In this document: in pieces, positions 28,101 to 43,100 of the stretch
How the letters are laid out: every line of letters starts with the position of its first letter
Position numbering within the stretch: position 1 is the first letter of the stretch
From: Limnohabitans sp. WS1
Lineage (GTDB): Bacteria; Pseudomonadota; Gammaproteobacteria; Burkholderiales; Burkholderiaceae_C
DNA length: 64,000 bases
Assembly: GCF_003063265.1 (NCBI RefSeq)
Contig: NZ_NERU01000004.1
Location: 1-64,000 of the forward strand
Direction: 5' to 3'
The notes under the pieces: model-generated
The model's database searches: none
The model's input: the letters and a program-made list of their open reading frames with translations, nothing else
What the model was told of the DNA's origin: nothing
Made by a program: the position numbers and the translations under genes

Positions 28101-31100
28101 TCCGAGAAATCCGTCAGCGGGAAATTCAGCTTGGTGGTCTCACCCACGTACAGGTACAGATTGCTGGTGGCCACGTCACGCACCTGGGTCTTGTCTTGGG
28201 TGACATCCACCGCCAAATTGCGTTTTTGTTCGTACTGAACAAACAGGTAGTCATTCAAGCTCAGTTGCAAGGCCAGCTCAGATTCCTTGAGCGGTGTGCC
28301 ATCGGTAAATCGGGTGTCCGTGAAATTGGCGGCGGTGTCGGGCACCAAGCCATCCCAATCAAAGCCAAAAAGGTTAAAGCTTTGCTGCTTGTAAATCTCC
28401 AAGGTGGTGTTGGTCTTGGCTTGACCCTCGGTCCAGACGTAGTAACGCCCTTGCTCGGGTTGGTAGAACAAGGCAGCGCCTGCGTCCATGACAACAGCAT
28501 CGCCCACATTGGTGTAGGTGATGCTGCTGACCGTGCCACTGCCGTTAGCCGGCGTGAGCACGCCCTTTCGGCTCAGGTGCGTGACTTGACCGTCCTTGTA
28601 GGTGTAGTTTTCTTGGCGCAGCGTGGCGCTGTCCGTGATGGAGATGGTGCCAACGCGGTTTTCTGAAACATCGATCTCGTCGAGTTCCAGGGTGAAATTT
28701 GTGCGGTTGTCGATCATCACCGAGGTGTAGCCACTGGCCACGCGCAGTCGGCCATTGCCCGTGCTGATGATGGTGCCCGTGACGTTGATCTTGCCACCTT
28801 GGGGCTTGATCGGGTTGAGCGTGATCTTCTTGCTGGCGAAATCAAAAGCGCCGGTGACCGAAGCCAGACCGCCGTTGCCAAAGGTCAAACCCTTTTGGAC
28901 ATTGCCCTTGGAATCGGTGAAATTGACCGACTCAGTGGGGTTGAAAGTCTCATCGATGGTCAAGGATATGCTGTCGACGCCACTTTGCACCAGTCCGTCG
29001 ATGTTCAGGTATCGGGCGTTGATGTTCACCTCGCCCATGGCGAAGATGGTGGAAGACTTGGCAGGATCACTGATGGCATTGAGCAATGACTGCAAACGCA
29101 GGTCAGAGCTGCTCAAGCTCAGGGATTTGGCCAGGCCTGCGCTGTTGTAGACCTGCTGACCAAACACGGTGTTGAAGGACACATACTGGCGCGGATCACG
29201 CCCGGTGTGGAACCAATCATCGCTGGACAGGTTGAAGTCACCGGTGGCGGCCAATTCGATCGTGCCTGCACGCAGTTCGCCCGTGACGTTGATGCTGCCA
29301 CTCAGATTTTTCAAGATGAGCTTGCCGTCTTCGTTGACCACTCGCCCCTTGACTTCAATATCCTGAGGGGACTTGGGCAGGTTCAAGTCTTTGAGCGAGG
29401 TGTACCAAGAGGTCGGGTAGGCCTCTTGTGTGATGCTGATGACGCTGTCGCCGGCTGGGCCTGGATCGGTCAAAGAGGCGGCATTGAAATACGTGGCACC
29501 GGGGCTCATCACCACCCGTTGCTTGTTCACCAGTTCAGTTGCACCGGTCTTGTTGATGCCGATGTCGTTGATCTCCAGACCAAACGGTGTCTTGTTGACC
29601 ACTGTGATGTTGGCTTCGCCATGGGCAACCATGCGCTTGGCAGTGACCGCACTTTGCACCGCGGCCTTGGAGGCCAGATCAGCCTTGATCGAAATCAGTC
29701 CGGCCGAGGCCTGGATGCTGGGCATGCGCAGGTACAGCACGTCGAAACTCTCGCGAGCTGACACACCCGTGGCGCCGTTGGCACCCGTTTGGGTGTCGGC
29801 CAGCCCCAGCTTCTGCAATTGTTGGTCGATCTTGGTCAGCAAGGCCTGGTAGCGGGCAATGGCCTCGGCGTTACCGGCATGGCTTTCCATCCAGCCGACG
29901 ACTTTGGCGCGGTCTTCGAGCAGCTGGTTGGCCACGTTGGCATACACCAAGGTGGGCAAGGCCATGTCCTTGGGCTTGACCACGTAAAAGTCATCGCTCA
30001 GGGCCATGGCAAATTTTTGGCCCTTGTCACTGCTGGTGACATCGATCTCGCGCCATCCATCGGTGTCTGAGTAGGTGGCTGTAGCAGGGTTGAAAGTCAC
30101 GCCCTCACCCATGCGCTGGTACCAGCGCCCGTTCGCAGTGCGCACGGTTTCACCGATTTTGATGGTCAGCGAAACCTCGTTGCCACTGAGGCTGTGGTCA
30201 GGCTTGACTTCTTGCCAGCGTTTGGTGTTGGTGTAATCCTCGATTTCCAGCACCAGGTTTTCTTCGACGGCAGCCCCACCGGGTGGGGCAAAGCGGTAGG
30301 ACTTGCCACTCACGCCCTTGCCATAGGCCGTGCCCACCAACTCGACGATGGAGCCGGCACTGATGGACAGTGCAACATCCTTCAAGTCCAAGGCGGCATA
30401 GTGGTATTGCTGGCCTTCGTCCAGGCCCAGTGCGGTTTTCTCGGCTGTGGTCAGGTCTTTGCCCACCTTGTCAGCGCTCAGCTGGGTCTCGTTGTTGACC
30501 TCGTAGGGCAGCAATTGCACCAGTGTGCGGTAGTTGATGCCCGCTTCAATGGTCGCCATCTGACCGACATTGACGCGGTTATTGCTCTCGACGCTGGTGT
30601 ACGTGATCGATGGCAAGGGCACCACCACGGGCACCGTGATGGCAATACCTGCACCGACGGCCCGCTTGTCGCCGCCAATGCCTGGCTCGGTCAACAAGAC
30701 CACGTTGCCAATCGAGCGCACCCGGGTCGCCCCGGTCAGGTCGATGGTGTTGTTTTCAAGCACCTTGGAGGTGGCCACTGGCAAACCCACGCCCAGCGCA
30801 ATCAGGGTCAAGTCAGCTTGCGCTGTGGCGGTCATCACATTGGGCGCACGCGCACTGTCTTGACCTGCATAAATTTTGACTTCATTGCCCAGCAGATCTG
30901 CACCACTCAAGGTGATGGTGTTGTCGGCATACAGGCGCGAATCGGCATTCGCACCAGCCCCCCCCACATACGACACCGACAGCACATTGGAGCCAGCGGT
31001 CATGTTGGCATCGCTTCGGGTGGTCAAGGCCAGGTCACCGCTGAGGTTGCTCAACTTGGCCTGACCCACGTTGATGCCCGAACGCAGGTAAGCATCCTGG

Positions 31101-34100
31101 TCAGCCAGCGCCACAGACAAGGCCAGCCCACCGATGGCATCAATGCGGACCTTGTCGGTCACAGAAGCCTTAGAGTAGGTGTCGATGCTGAAACGGCCGG
31201 TCTGACCAGCATCGGCAGACACCGTCATTTCGGTGCCGTTGCCAATGTCGACCTGAGCACCGAAACGTTTGCCATCGGTGCCGATGTCCGTCACCGTGCC
31301 CAAAGCCGTCAAACTCAGCGCTCCGGCAGAACCCGAGCGCAAAGACTCTTCCGTGGCCGAGTAGCGGTTTTTGTCGGCCATGTTGTCGGCGCGGATCGCG
31401 ATATTGCCCGCCACGACTTTGCTGTTTTGGCCAATCTTCACGTTCGACGTGCCCGTCAGCGTGGTGAACATGGCCGCGCCACTGCCCGCCAATGCACCCA
31501 CGGCCAGGTTCAAAGCCACTGCGTCGAAGTTTTGGCTGCGTGTAGACCAAATGTCCAACAACCCAACGGCAATCTGGTTGCGATCGCCCAGCCCCGCACG
31601 GGTCGTGCCCTCAATTTTCATGTCGGAATAAGAACCCGCAAGACCTGCGAAAACGCCGCCGCTGGAGGCGCTGGTACGCTGATAGATGTCGTCCTGGGCT
31701 TTGGCATGGATGCGCAGCACGGAGGCCACCACACGCACATCATCACCCAACTCGGCCACCACCGAACCACTGTCGGTGGCGATGACTGTAGACGAGCCCA
31801 CCGAAGCCCCAGAGCTGACACTCAAGGCATCGCTGCGGGCAAAGGCCTTTTGGTTGGCCAGGGCCAACACTTCCACTTTGCCGGTACTCAGCGAGGCCAG
31901 AATATCGGCAGTACGGATGGCCGCCATCACTTTGGGGTTGAGGCGGTTGATAGAAATGGTGCCCGCGGCCGCTGCCGCGATGGCGCCAAAACTGGCGGCA
32001 GCAGCAACGACCAAAGCGTCGGCCTGGGCATTGCCCTCGGCGCGAACGGTCAAAGTTTTGCCTGTCGTGAGCCGGGTCTTGCCCGTCTCTGGGTTGCCAG
32101 CAACCGGGACTGAACCCGTTCGGTCCACAACAGCTGCAGTGACGGTGTTGATGGTATTGTAGGCGTAGGCCCCCCCACCGGAAATCGCCGCCCCGGCACC
32201 GGTGCTGATGGCCATGGCTGCCGCCGTCGAGGTGGTGTCGATGCGGGCCAGGTCAAAGGCCGTGATCGTGATGTCGCCAAGCGCCTCCACCACCGCACGG
32301 TCTACGGTGGCTGTGACGGTGCTGTTGATCTCGTTTTCGGCCACCGACACGCCAATGGCCACAGCTGCACCGGTGGGCGCAAAACTCGCAGCCACCGAGA
32401 CCGCTTGCACATAAGAATTGATGGTTGAACGGTCTCGGGCATCGATGAGGATGTTGCCATCGACTTCCACACCAGCACCCGTGGTGCGCTGCAGATAGGC
32501 CCGGGTTTCAGAGCCAATCAGGTTGGTGGCACCCGCGCCAGCACCGCTGAGCGCCACACCTGTGGTTCCGCCGGCAATCGCCATCGATCCAGCCACCACC
32601 GTCGATTCGATGGTTTGTGCTGTGTCGGCCCAGATGGTCAGATCCAAGGTGAGCGTGGCGTCGTCCAAAGCGCTGATGGCCGAACGGTCCACCGAAGCGA
32701 TGATGCGGTTGGCCGAAGCGGTGGTTCGCTGCTTCCACTTTTTGGTGTCGCCGTAGTCTTGCTTGAGGATCAACTCGTCGAGCTTGCCGTCACCGTCTTT
32801 GTCTTGGGCCAAGATGGGATCGGTGCCGATGTACTCATAAACCTCGTTGGCCCGTGCACCCGAAGTGGCCCCCAAACGAATCAAATCGCCGGTTTTGATC
32901 GAGCTCGGTTGGCTGACGCCCGAGGTGTAAGTGACCGCACCGTCCCACTGAAGGGGGTCGTAACCGATGTAGTTGCGTGCCAGCGCGACACCGATCGATG
33001 CACCGGCACCGTTGGCACCGCCCACACCCACGCCCAAAGAGGCCGAAACGATGATGGCTTCAATGCGGTTGGTGGCCAGCGCCTTGACGGTCACATCAGA
33101 TGCAGCGCGGATCGCGCTGTCGTCCACTTGGGCCAGCACATCGCCCAGAATCACGTTCATGGCCGAAGCACCCGCTCCGCTGACGCCCACACCTGCTGCG
33201 CCGCCAAAACCAGCGGCCACAGAGGCAGCCCAGGCCTTGACGTTGATGGCGGCATTGGAGGTGGCCACCAACTCCAACTGGCCACGGGCATCCAGTTCAG
33301 CCCCTTTGAGGCCTGCCAGCACCACCGAGTCGATCACGTTGCGAGCCAGCGAAACACCCACCGACACGGCCACACCGGATGCACCCGCCAAAGCCGCGGC
33401 AATGGAGGCAGCACCAGCATGGGAGCGGATGTTGGAATTGTCATCGGCAAGGATATGGGCGTTGCCCACGATGATGCGGCTCGCACGCGTGCCCACCACG
33501 ATGTCTTCTGTGTCCACCCCGGCGTGCACACGCATGCCAATCTGGTTTTGCGCCCATACGCCAGAGCCGCTGGCGGCCACGCCGCCGGCACCTCCGGATG
33601 CCACGGCAGCCGAACCCGCAACCACCAGCGCTTCAATGGTTTGCTCGGCACTGGCGTGCAGCTTCAGATTGCCCAAGGTGGTGACATCGGTGTCAATCAA
33701 CAAGGCACGGGTGGTGGCGATGGCTTGTTCGCCCACCGCACCAAAGCCCTCTTGACCAATCAGGTTACGGGCCACTGAGACCCCGATCGAGGCCCCCACG
33801 GCACCGGCTCCCCCACCGGCGATGGCGGCAGACACCGCCACAATGCTGCTGGAGATGATGGTGGAATTGTGGGCGGTGATCACCACATCGCCTTTGGCGG
33901 TGATGCTGCCTTGACGCACAACAGCGTCGGTGGAGCCCATGACCGAGTTCAGCGCCACGGCACCAGCACCCGAAATGGCCAAAGCACCTGAGCCACCGAT
34001 GCCCAGCGCCATCGATGCGGCCGCCGATGTGGCATTGATGTTGTTGCGCTTGATCACGGCATTGCCATCATCCAGCAAAATGAGGGTGTAACTGTCACCG

Positions 34101-37100
34101 CCTCCGTCGTGGATCATCCAGCTCTTGCCCTGTTTCAAAGAGGTGATCTCGAGAACAGGCCGAACCGCTTCCCAACGCGAAGTGTCTGCGTAGTCTTGCT
34201 TGGTCAGGTCCAAGGCTTGGTTGTTTTTGCCAATATAGCGGTAGACCCAGCCCGAGTTGCCACCCGCCTTGTGCTGGGTGGCCACACGCACGGTGTCGCC
34301 TTTTTTCAACTCACGAGTTTCGGCCGTGACCACTTTCCAACGCGTGGCGTCGGCATAGTTTTCGGTGCCCAACTCAACCTTGCGGGTGGTTTTGCTGATG
34401 TATTCGTACACCTTGCCCGCGTGTGTACCGCTGACCACATTGACCTTGGTGCCTTTTTTGAGCGAAACCTGATCGGTGGCTGAGCTCAGGTAATCCCAAG
34501 ACATGCCATCGGTGCTCTTGTAATAAGCAGAGGCACGCACCGAATCGAAGGCGGACACAGACAAACCCAGATCCAGCAATCCGGCGGTGATGAGCGCCAT
34601 GCTCTTTTTGTCGGTGAAGTCTTGTGCCAATTGCCACACGGCTGTGTTGGCATAGTTTTCACGCCACAAGTCGATGGTCTTTTCAAAGGAATACGATTCC
34701 CACTGGCTGGAGTCCTCGAAATTTTGATCACGCAGGTCCAGCAGGGCCGAACCACCTTTGCCATCCACGCCCTTGTATTTGAAGACCTTGCCCAGCAGGC
34801 TGTTGTCCGAGAAGTTGCTCTCAATGCGGACCAGTTGTCCGGAATCGACATTGACTTTGCCTGAGAGCGTGGTGTGGTCCACCTTGCCACCAATGTAGCG
34901 GTACACCTTGCCGGCCACGCCGCCATAGGTGTGCAAATCATCCACCCGCACGGTGTAACCAGACATGACTTTCTTGCCAGAGGTGCTCACCTCGCTCCAT
35001 GCGCTGTCAGAGGCGTAGTTTTGCAGCCCCAAGTCCAGGGTTTGGCCGGAGGTACCCACATACTCATAAATGCGCCCTGAGGCAGCACGAACCTCATCCC
35101 CCGAATTGAGCAGTGTCTTGCCCTCTGTGCTCAGGTAATCCCAAGTTTGTCCTTGGCTGCTGATGTAGCTGACTTCGGCATTGTTGTTGGTGGCCGCATC
35201 CAACACTTGTGCGGTGACACCTTTGGCCTCCAAGTCCTGCCACTTGAATTCCAGTAACTTTTCTCCGCCCGACTGTGCAGTGACATTCACCGTGCCTGAA
35301 CGGCTGGTGATGTCGGCCTGACCCACATTGGCCAGGGTGTCGCCATCGATGCTGTTGAAGGCCAAAGACAAGCCCACCGACACCGCTGCAGAACCCAGCC
35401 CGCCCACGGCCGCGGCCAAAGATGCCGCTCCCGCCACAGCGTCAATCGTGGCCTGGTTGTCGGCACTCACGGTGATGGTGTTGCCCGCAATCTTGCTGCG
35501 TCCCGAACCCACCGCACCATCGATGCTGGCCTCTAAATCCGATTGAATGCGGTTTTGGGCATAAACCCCGGCACCACTGGCCGCCCCGGAACCTTGACCC
35601 GCGAGGGACACGCCAGCCGAGGTGGTTTGCACCAAGGAGTCAATGACCGCATGGCCTTCAGCAAGCACCGACAAGTTGCCCGCTGCATCGATGTTCGAGC
35701 TGAAAATGCGTGCACGCGTTGAAGCCCGGCGGTCAGAGTAGCTGAGCAATCGCCATTGACCGGCGTCGCTGAAATTTTGCGTCACCAACTCAAAGCCCTT
35801 GGGATCGGTGAAGGTTTCACCGATGTACTCGTAGACTTCGCCTGTCAGCACGCCCGTGTCCTTGAGCACTTTTTTGCCCTTGGCCAGTGTGGTGAGCTTG
35901 TTGGTTTTGTTGTAGTCGGACACCTTGTAGTCATAAGGCACATCCAGAACGTCACCGCCGATGATGTTCTTGGCCACCGAGACCCCCAGCGCCACGGCAC
36001 CACCAGCCTGGCTGCCAGCCGACAAGGCAATCGAGCGCGTGGTCACCTCGGCATCGATGCTGGCGTTGTCCAGCGTGCTGACGGTCACATCGCCCTTGCT
36101 GCCCGAAAGTGCTCGGGTGCTCAATGCGACGCCGCTGATGTAGGCATCCGCCAAACCGTTGATCAGGTTGAGGGCCACCGTACCCGCCGCCGCAACGCTG
36201 ATCGCTGCGCCCCCGGCACCTGCCGCCACCGAGGTCGAGGATGCCGAGCCCAAGGCGTTGATGGTGGCACTGCGATCGGTCGAAACCAGCACATTGCCGC
36301 CCACAGTGATCGGTGCAGTCGCCCCCGGAACACCACTGATGTAGGCCAACACGTCGTTGTCGACGTCGTTGCGCGACATCGACAGGCCCACTGAAATGGC
36401 TGCAGCGCTGCCCTTGCCGGACACGGCAATCGACACGGCACTGGCCTCCACAGAAGAAATGATCGCGGCACGACCAGCGGCCTTCACGGTGAGGTCTGCA
36501 CCGGCTTTGAGCGAGACCAGGTTGCTGATGTAGGCCTGGGTGTCAGCACTGACCCGGTTGGTGGCCACCACCGGCGCCACCGTGATGCTCAAAGCCCCCG
36601 ATCCCTTGCCATCGTCCTCGACGCCAAATTCGGCATTGACCGCCTTGGCAGAGTTTTCAATCGTGGCATTGATCAGACCAACCGACTGGGCGTTGACCTC
36701 GACCGAACCGGCCACATCAAGGGTCGCGCCATCGACCCAGGCTTGGGTCAACAGGGTTTTTTCCTGGAGTGCTGCATTGCCTGACGAAAAATCCTTGAGC
36801 AAGGTCCACAAACTGGTGGGCTGCCAGCCAATGGTGTTAAAGGCCAAAGTCACGCCAATGGCAATGCCTGCTTCGACCGAGGCGTCAATGGTGGCATTGA
36901 CGGTCGAAGAGTTGGTGCTGAGCACCCGCAGATTGCCGCTACCCGTGGTGGTCACACTGCCACCACTGATCCAAGCCTTGGCAGAACCCAACACCGTGTT
37001 GGTGGCCACCGTCACGTTCAGGGCCCCAATATCCCCAGCGACTTCACTGGTGTTGTTGGCCTTGAGAACCACGCCCTCCACCACCTTGACCAGCACATCC

Positions 37101-40100
37101 CCTGCCGCAGACACCTTGGCGCCACTGATGTGTGCATCGACCAAGCTGCGCAGATCGTTGCGCACCACCAGGCCACCCGCCCCCACCGAGGCGCTTTGTC
37201 CACCACCCAAAACGTCTTTGAGTTTGGTGTCCAGGATTTCGCCGACAAATTCTGAGGCCCCTTTGACAGCCCCCTCAATTTGCCACAACTTCCAACCTCT
37301 GGCGGGGGACAGATAGTCTTCCGTGCTGAGGTCCACTGTCGTCGGAAGCGGAAAGTAGTAGACATATTTTTGGCCTGGCAAAGCCAAAATCTTGCGCCAG
37401 GACTTCGTGTCCTTGAAATTTTGAGCACTGAAATCGATGTTTTTCAGCGTGGTTTGGCCTGTGTATTCGTAGACCTCGTCATATGCACCTCCGCCGATGG
37501 CGCTTTGCAACTGGACGCGTTGACCCGTCTGCATGTCCTCACCGGTGTCGCTGGAGACATAGTCGGGCGTGGCAATTTGAACCACCTGTCCCCCCTTCAC
37601 ATCCTGCCAACCCGAGCGATCGGTGTATTTGCTTTCAAATCCCGGCAAAGCCTCTGTGGCCAAGCCGACCACGCTGCCACCCAAAGAGGCCGAGGCCTTG
37701 GGAAGCAACTTGGCTTCAGATTCAATTTTGGCCTGGTCAATGCCAGCCACTTTGACACCGCCACCGCGGGCGTCGAGGGTGACCAGATTGCCCTCCACGA
37801 TGGCCTTGGCTTCGGAGCTGATGACGTTGGAAGTCAGCACAACACCCAAACTGGCCTTGAAAGTGGCGGCCTTGAGAACGCCTTTGAGTATTTTTTCAGA
37901 GACAAAACCTTGTAAAAGTCCATCCCCTGTGGAAGTTTGGTTGCCAACGGTGGCTTTGATGCCCGACTCATTGAGCGCATCAATGCTGATGGCACCGGCA
38001 GAGTCAATGCTTGAGCCTTTGACCAAGGCATGGGCTTTTGAGGTTTTCTCGGTGCCCACATTGCCATTGACCAGGGCTTCGTTGGCGCTTTTGTACACAT
38101 CCCGGGCTTCCCAGCCCACGGTGTTGAAGGCCATGGTGCGCGAGATACCGATGCCCTTGACCTGGGTGTCACTCTGGTTGGTCGCACGGATGGTGACGTT
38201 TTCACTGGAACGAATGACCACATCGCCGTTGAGCGTTTTGACCTTGGCGTCCAGCACATCGGCATGCGATTGCGACAAAACCATGTTGGTGGCCACCACG
38301 TCGGAGAAGGAGGGCAAGCCGGCCAGAAGGCCACCACCGGCACTGGTCACGCTGTCGACCATCGCATCGATCACCGCCTGATCGCTGACGTCGATGGTCA
38401 ATGCCCCTGCGGTCAGGTCCACATTTCGCAAAGTGGCCGTGGCGCTGCCGCTGACCATGTTGCGGGCCATGATGCCGTTGACCGAGAGGCCACCTACAAG
38501 CGACAACGAGGACAGCACGCTCGTCACGCCACCGACCAAAGTGGGGGTGCTTTGCTTGATCTGGAAATTCTCGATGGTGCGGTCGCCACTGTCCCGGTCG
38601 AACGCGATTTTCCAGTAGGTCTTTCCATCAACGTTGGTGGGCAAAGCCAACACCGTGGCCGACAAACCCTGGCTGCGCAAAGACTTGCCGTCGCTGGTTT
38701 TGGCGTCCAGCAAGGCGTCTCGCATCTGGTTGGCCGTGGCCACCGTCACCACGTCATTGGAGGTGTAAGTGAGCCCGGCGTAGTCAAATTTCAGTTTGAA
38801 GTATTGATCAGGACTTTGCTGATCCAGCCGCAAATCGTACATGCCACCAACGGCTGCCACGCCGGTGCTCACGGTCTCGAGCTCGGCCTTGGTGCCACCG
38901 GTCAAGGACAGGGCACGCAGCTGCGCCACATCCCCCTCCGTGCCGTAACGGATGTCGTAAGTGGCCACCAGGCCAGCGCCTGCCGTCACGGTGAGCGAAC
39001 TGTCACCCAGCGACTTGCGCAAGGCGCTCTGAATCAAAAAAGCCTGCTCTTCACGCGTCGGAGATTTGAGTCCGTCCCGCACAGTGCTGACATTCAGCCC
39101 CAAGGGTGTGTCACCCACCAAGGTGCTGACCTTGGCCTTGATGGGGCTGATGTTTTCGCCCACCATGCTGCCGGCGAGCACAATGTCGAAACCCCAGCCA
39201 GCCTGACGCATGCTTTGCACCGAGACTTTGACGTTGTCGGCACCGAACCACTGCTCAAGCAGCGATTCCAATTGCACGGCTTGGGCGGCTTGGTCAGCTG
39301 ACAACTCGAAAGTCAAGTCATCACGCCCAGCCAGCGACAGGCGAATCGTGGAGCCGACCGCCCGGTCGGCATTGACCAGCACCAAGGACTGGCGCTCCGC
39401 TTGCGCCGTGCCGATCTTGAGCACCGCGATGGGCTCGGAAACCTTGTCCCCTTGAGCCAACTGCATGCTGCTGACAGCATCGATGCCGGGGGTCAGGGTC
39501 AGCCGCTGGACTTCCTGGACACCGGAGGAACCTCGTCCAGACTGGACAACATCTTTCCAACTGAGGGAGTTCATGGGCAAAACGTCTGCCAATTGCTCAT
39601 AAAACCCGACAAACTGGCCGAGCACCCCCGACTTGAAGGCTGAGGGCGATTCCTCCAACCAGTAACCATCGTTGCTGTAATCTTCCTTGCTCAGATCCAG
39701 CATTTTGGAGCCGCCACCCATGTAACGGTAAACCTTGCCGCCCTCGCCACCGTTGCGGTAACGCGGATCCACACGGACGCTGTCGCCAAAGCTCACTTTC
39801 CGCAAACCATCGCTGGTGGTGTAGTCGGCATTGATGCGCTCGGTTTCGGTGTTGCCACTGCCCGCCTTGAGGGTGGTGTCAGAGGTGACCATGGGCTCGT
39901 TCTTCGATTCGAGCCTCAATTCACCGCCCACCATGGCCACGCCCATCAAACCCAAGGTATCAGAGCGGGCATCCAAGACTTCGGATTTGGAAGAGGTGCT
40001 GACCAAGTTGTAGGCACGCACACCCGCGACCATGGTGCCTCCGGCTCCACCCGTGGCGGAGTTATCTACCGATGCATCCACGTTGGCCGACATGAAGGCC

Positions 40101-43100
40101 AAAACTTGGGCCCCCCCGGTGACTTTGAGTGTGCTGCCAGAGACCTTGGACCAGGCATTTGCCCCCAGTTCACTGGAATCCTTGAGCGTATCGAGGTCGT
40201 CATCTGACTGTGTCCACAGGGCCGGGGTGTCCCAACCGATGGCATTGCGGGCCACCACACTCGATGCAGCACCACCCCCTGAAGAACGGCTAAAAGCCGA
40301 ATTGTTGGCCAAAATGCTGGCGCTGTTTTGAGCTTGCAGCAAAAAGTCCCCACCCGCCGTGACGTCGCTGTCGCGCACGTCGGCGCCGACTTGCGCCAAG
40401 ATGTTGTTGGCGGCCGACAGACGGGTAAATGGCACGGACCCGACCAAGCCAAAGCTGACAGACAGGCTGACGATGCCGCTGAGTTCAGAGCTGATGACGG
40501 CCTTGTTCAAGGCCTGCACCGAGAAATTGCCCCCTGCAGCGATGGCCAAATCGTCCAAAGTGGCCTGGACTTGCTGTGACACCAGGTTTTGCACCGTGGC
40601 CCCGCCCACAGCGGCAATGCCCCCCGCAGAAGACATGGTGGCGTTGGACAGGATGCTTGAACTGTCATTGGCCTCGACCTGAAGCGCACCGCCGACATTG
40701 ACTTTGAGCACTTGCGTGCGGCCATCTACGGGAGTGGCCGCAGACGATGGGCTGATCCAAGCCTGTGTGCGGGTGTTGGCACGTTGAACGGCCAAGACTT
40801 GGCTGCCCCCCCCGAAAAATCCATCGACATCCGAGCTCACCCGGCTGGTCTGGGCCGCACGCATGAGGGCCTTGACTTGGGCGGACCCACCGACCACCAG
40901 GGGGGTGTTGACGACCGAAGCCAGCGTTTCCATCGGAGAAGCCGAACCGGCTGAGCCAGTCAATTGCCCGCCCAAAGCACTTTTAAAACCGCTAATGGAG
41001 GCCAGCGTGGCACGCGATGCATTCAAACCGCTCCAGCCAATCACGTTGGCCGCGATCACATGGCTGTCAGCACCGGCACCATCGACGGTTGCCTGGTTCA
41101 CAGAGTCGATGGTGCTGGCGTTGTCGGCCACCACCGACAAATCACCGGCTGTTTCCAGTCGCCCGCCTTGGATACGCGCTGTGGTCCCACCCACGACCTC
41201 GTTGAGTGTGAGGGTGTTGGCCGCACTGAACAAAAAGCCGTCGACCTTGCCGGACAAGTTGGTCGTCAGGCTTTGAGTGGTGTTGGCCAGAACCTGCACG
41301 CCGCCGCCCGTGGTGACGATCACGTTGTCCATCAAGGCATCGGCGCGGTGATTGACCTCATTTCGAGCCCCCAGAAAAGCCGAAGACCAAGCCCCTCCGG
41401 TGCTCAGCGAGCCCTTGGACAGCGCCGTGGTACTGTCGCTTGCGGCAACCTGCAGCAGACCGCCCACAAAATGGTTGACCGTGCTGCTGGCGGGCATGAC
41501 GATGCGGGCATCGGCCCGGGCATAGCTGGCGTTTTGCGCGAGGATGCTGTCCAATTCAGAAGAGCTCAGCCCCACCACACTGGTCGCGCTGATTTTGAGG
41601 TCAGCACGCACACGCAGGTCACCGTCCACATGGACACTGCCGTTGCGCACCAAGGCCGACACCATGAACGGATCAGCCGTTTGGTTGTTGGCATACAACA
41701 GATCGTCCATCTCGCCCTTGAGCACACCGGCCATGCCCGAGGTGCCAATGCGGTTGTAGGACACCCCCGCACCCTTGGCGTTTTGGTAATCCAACTGGTT
41801 TCCGGCCTTCAGGGTGGCCTCCCCAGAAGCTTGCACCGACGTGTTGCCCGTGGCTTTGAGCTGCACACCCACATCACCGGTGTCATTTCCGAGCCAAGCC
41901 TTGACGGAGCCAGACAGCCAGTTGGTGGTGACCACGCCTTCGTCGGCCAGAGCACTCCAGCTGTTCTTAAAAACGCGGCTTTCTCCTGCGTACAACTTGC
42001 CCGCCGTCAAGGCGCTCAGTTGTGATTGGTCCAGCGCCTCGATCTTGAGATCGCCTGTGCTGGCCTCACTCGGGTTGAACTGGGCCATGGCAAAGTGCTG
42101 CACATCGTTGAGCACCAAAACACCACTGGCCGTGGTTTGGGCGCGGGCCAGGGTGCCCACAGAAGCGTCCACGGTGACCGCATCGACGGCGGAGATGCTC
42201 ACCACGCCCGCCGCTGCAAACTTCTTCTTGCGCTCACTGTCTGAGACCTGTGCACGCGTGTCGGTGCGCATCCGGTTGGTGGCCACCAGGGCGGTGGCAC
42301 CCACTTCGAGCAAGGCCAGTGCAGCCGCACCCGCGCCCGTAGGCACGCTCAGTGCGCCGTTGATGGCTTCCAATTGAAGTCGATTGTGGGCGTCCACCAC
42401 GACGCCTGCGGCGGCATTGACTTCGGTGTCTCGCACCGTGGCAAATATTTCGTAAGCCGAAACGCCATTGAGATTGCCTTCGGCACCGCCCAGCTTGGAC
42501 AGATCCAGCGTATCGCCATTGCCTTCGTTCCAGCCCACCACGTTGCGGGCCATGGACTCTTCCTGATCGCTCAAAATGCCCGAACGCAAGGCACCAGCAG
42601 GCGTGTTGGCACTCAAACGTGCACGCGCGGAGGCACCAGAGACCATTCCACCACTCAGGGTCAATGTGGAGGCGTTCATGTCCATGCGGACACCGCCATT
42701 GAGTTGGTTCCAAGCGCGTTGCGCACTCATGTCCACCCAGTAGTCCAACTCGCCTGAGTTCAAAGGATCGAGCTTGTTGGGGGCGATGGTGGCTTTGAGC
42801 GTTTGAGCCCCCTTGGCCAATACCCGCAGGTCCGCAGCAATCACACTCGAAGCGCTGACCAATGCTGACACGTCCGAGCTCACTTGGTTGCCTGCACGGG
42901 ACGCACCAAGGTTGCCACCACCAGTGAAGTTGACCGAATACGCACCGCCTTCGGTGTTCCAAGAAGAGGCGTCCAGGGCCACCAAGCTGACATGGCCACT
43001 GGCAAAAACCGTGCTGTTGCGCAGCAGCACGCTGGTGCTGTTCACACCGGTGCTCTTGGCCTGTCGGGCCTTGTTGCTCACCGTGGTGCTGTCCAGCGCA

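Noticed and set aside
30194-32113. Plus-strand open frame of 639 codons inside the giant gene
   Set aside because: Same reason as above; no start signal or family resemblance.
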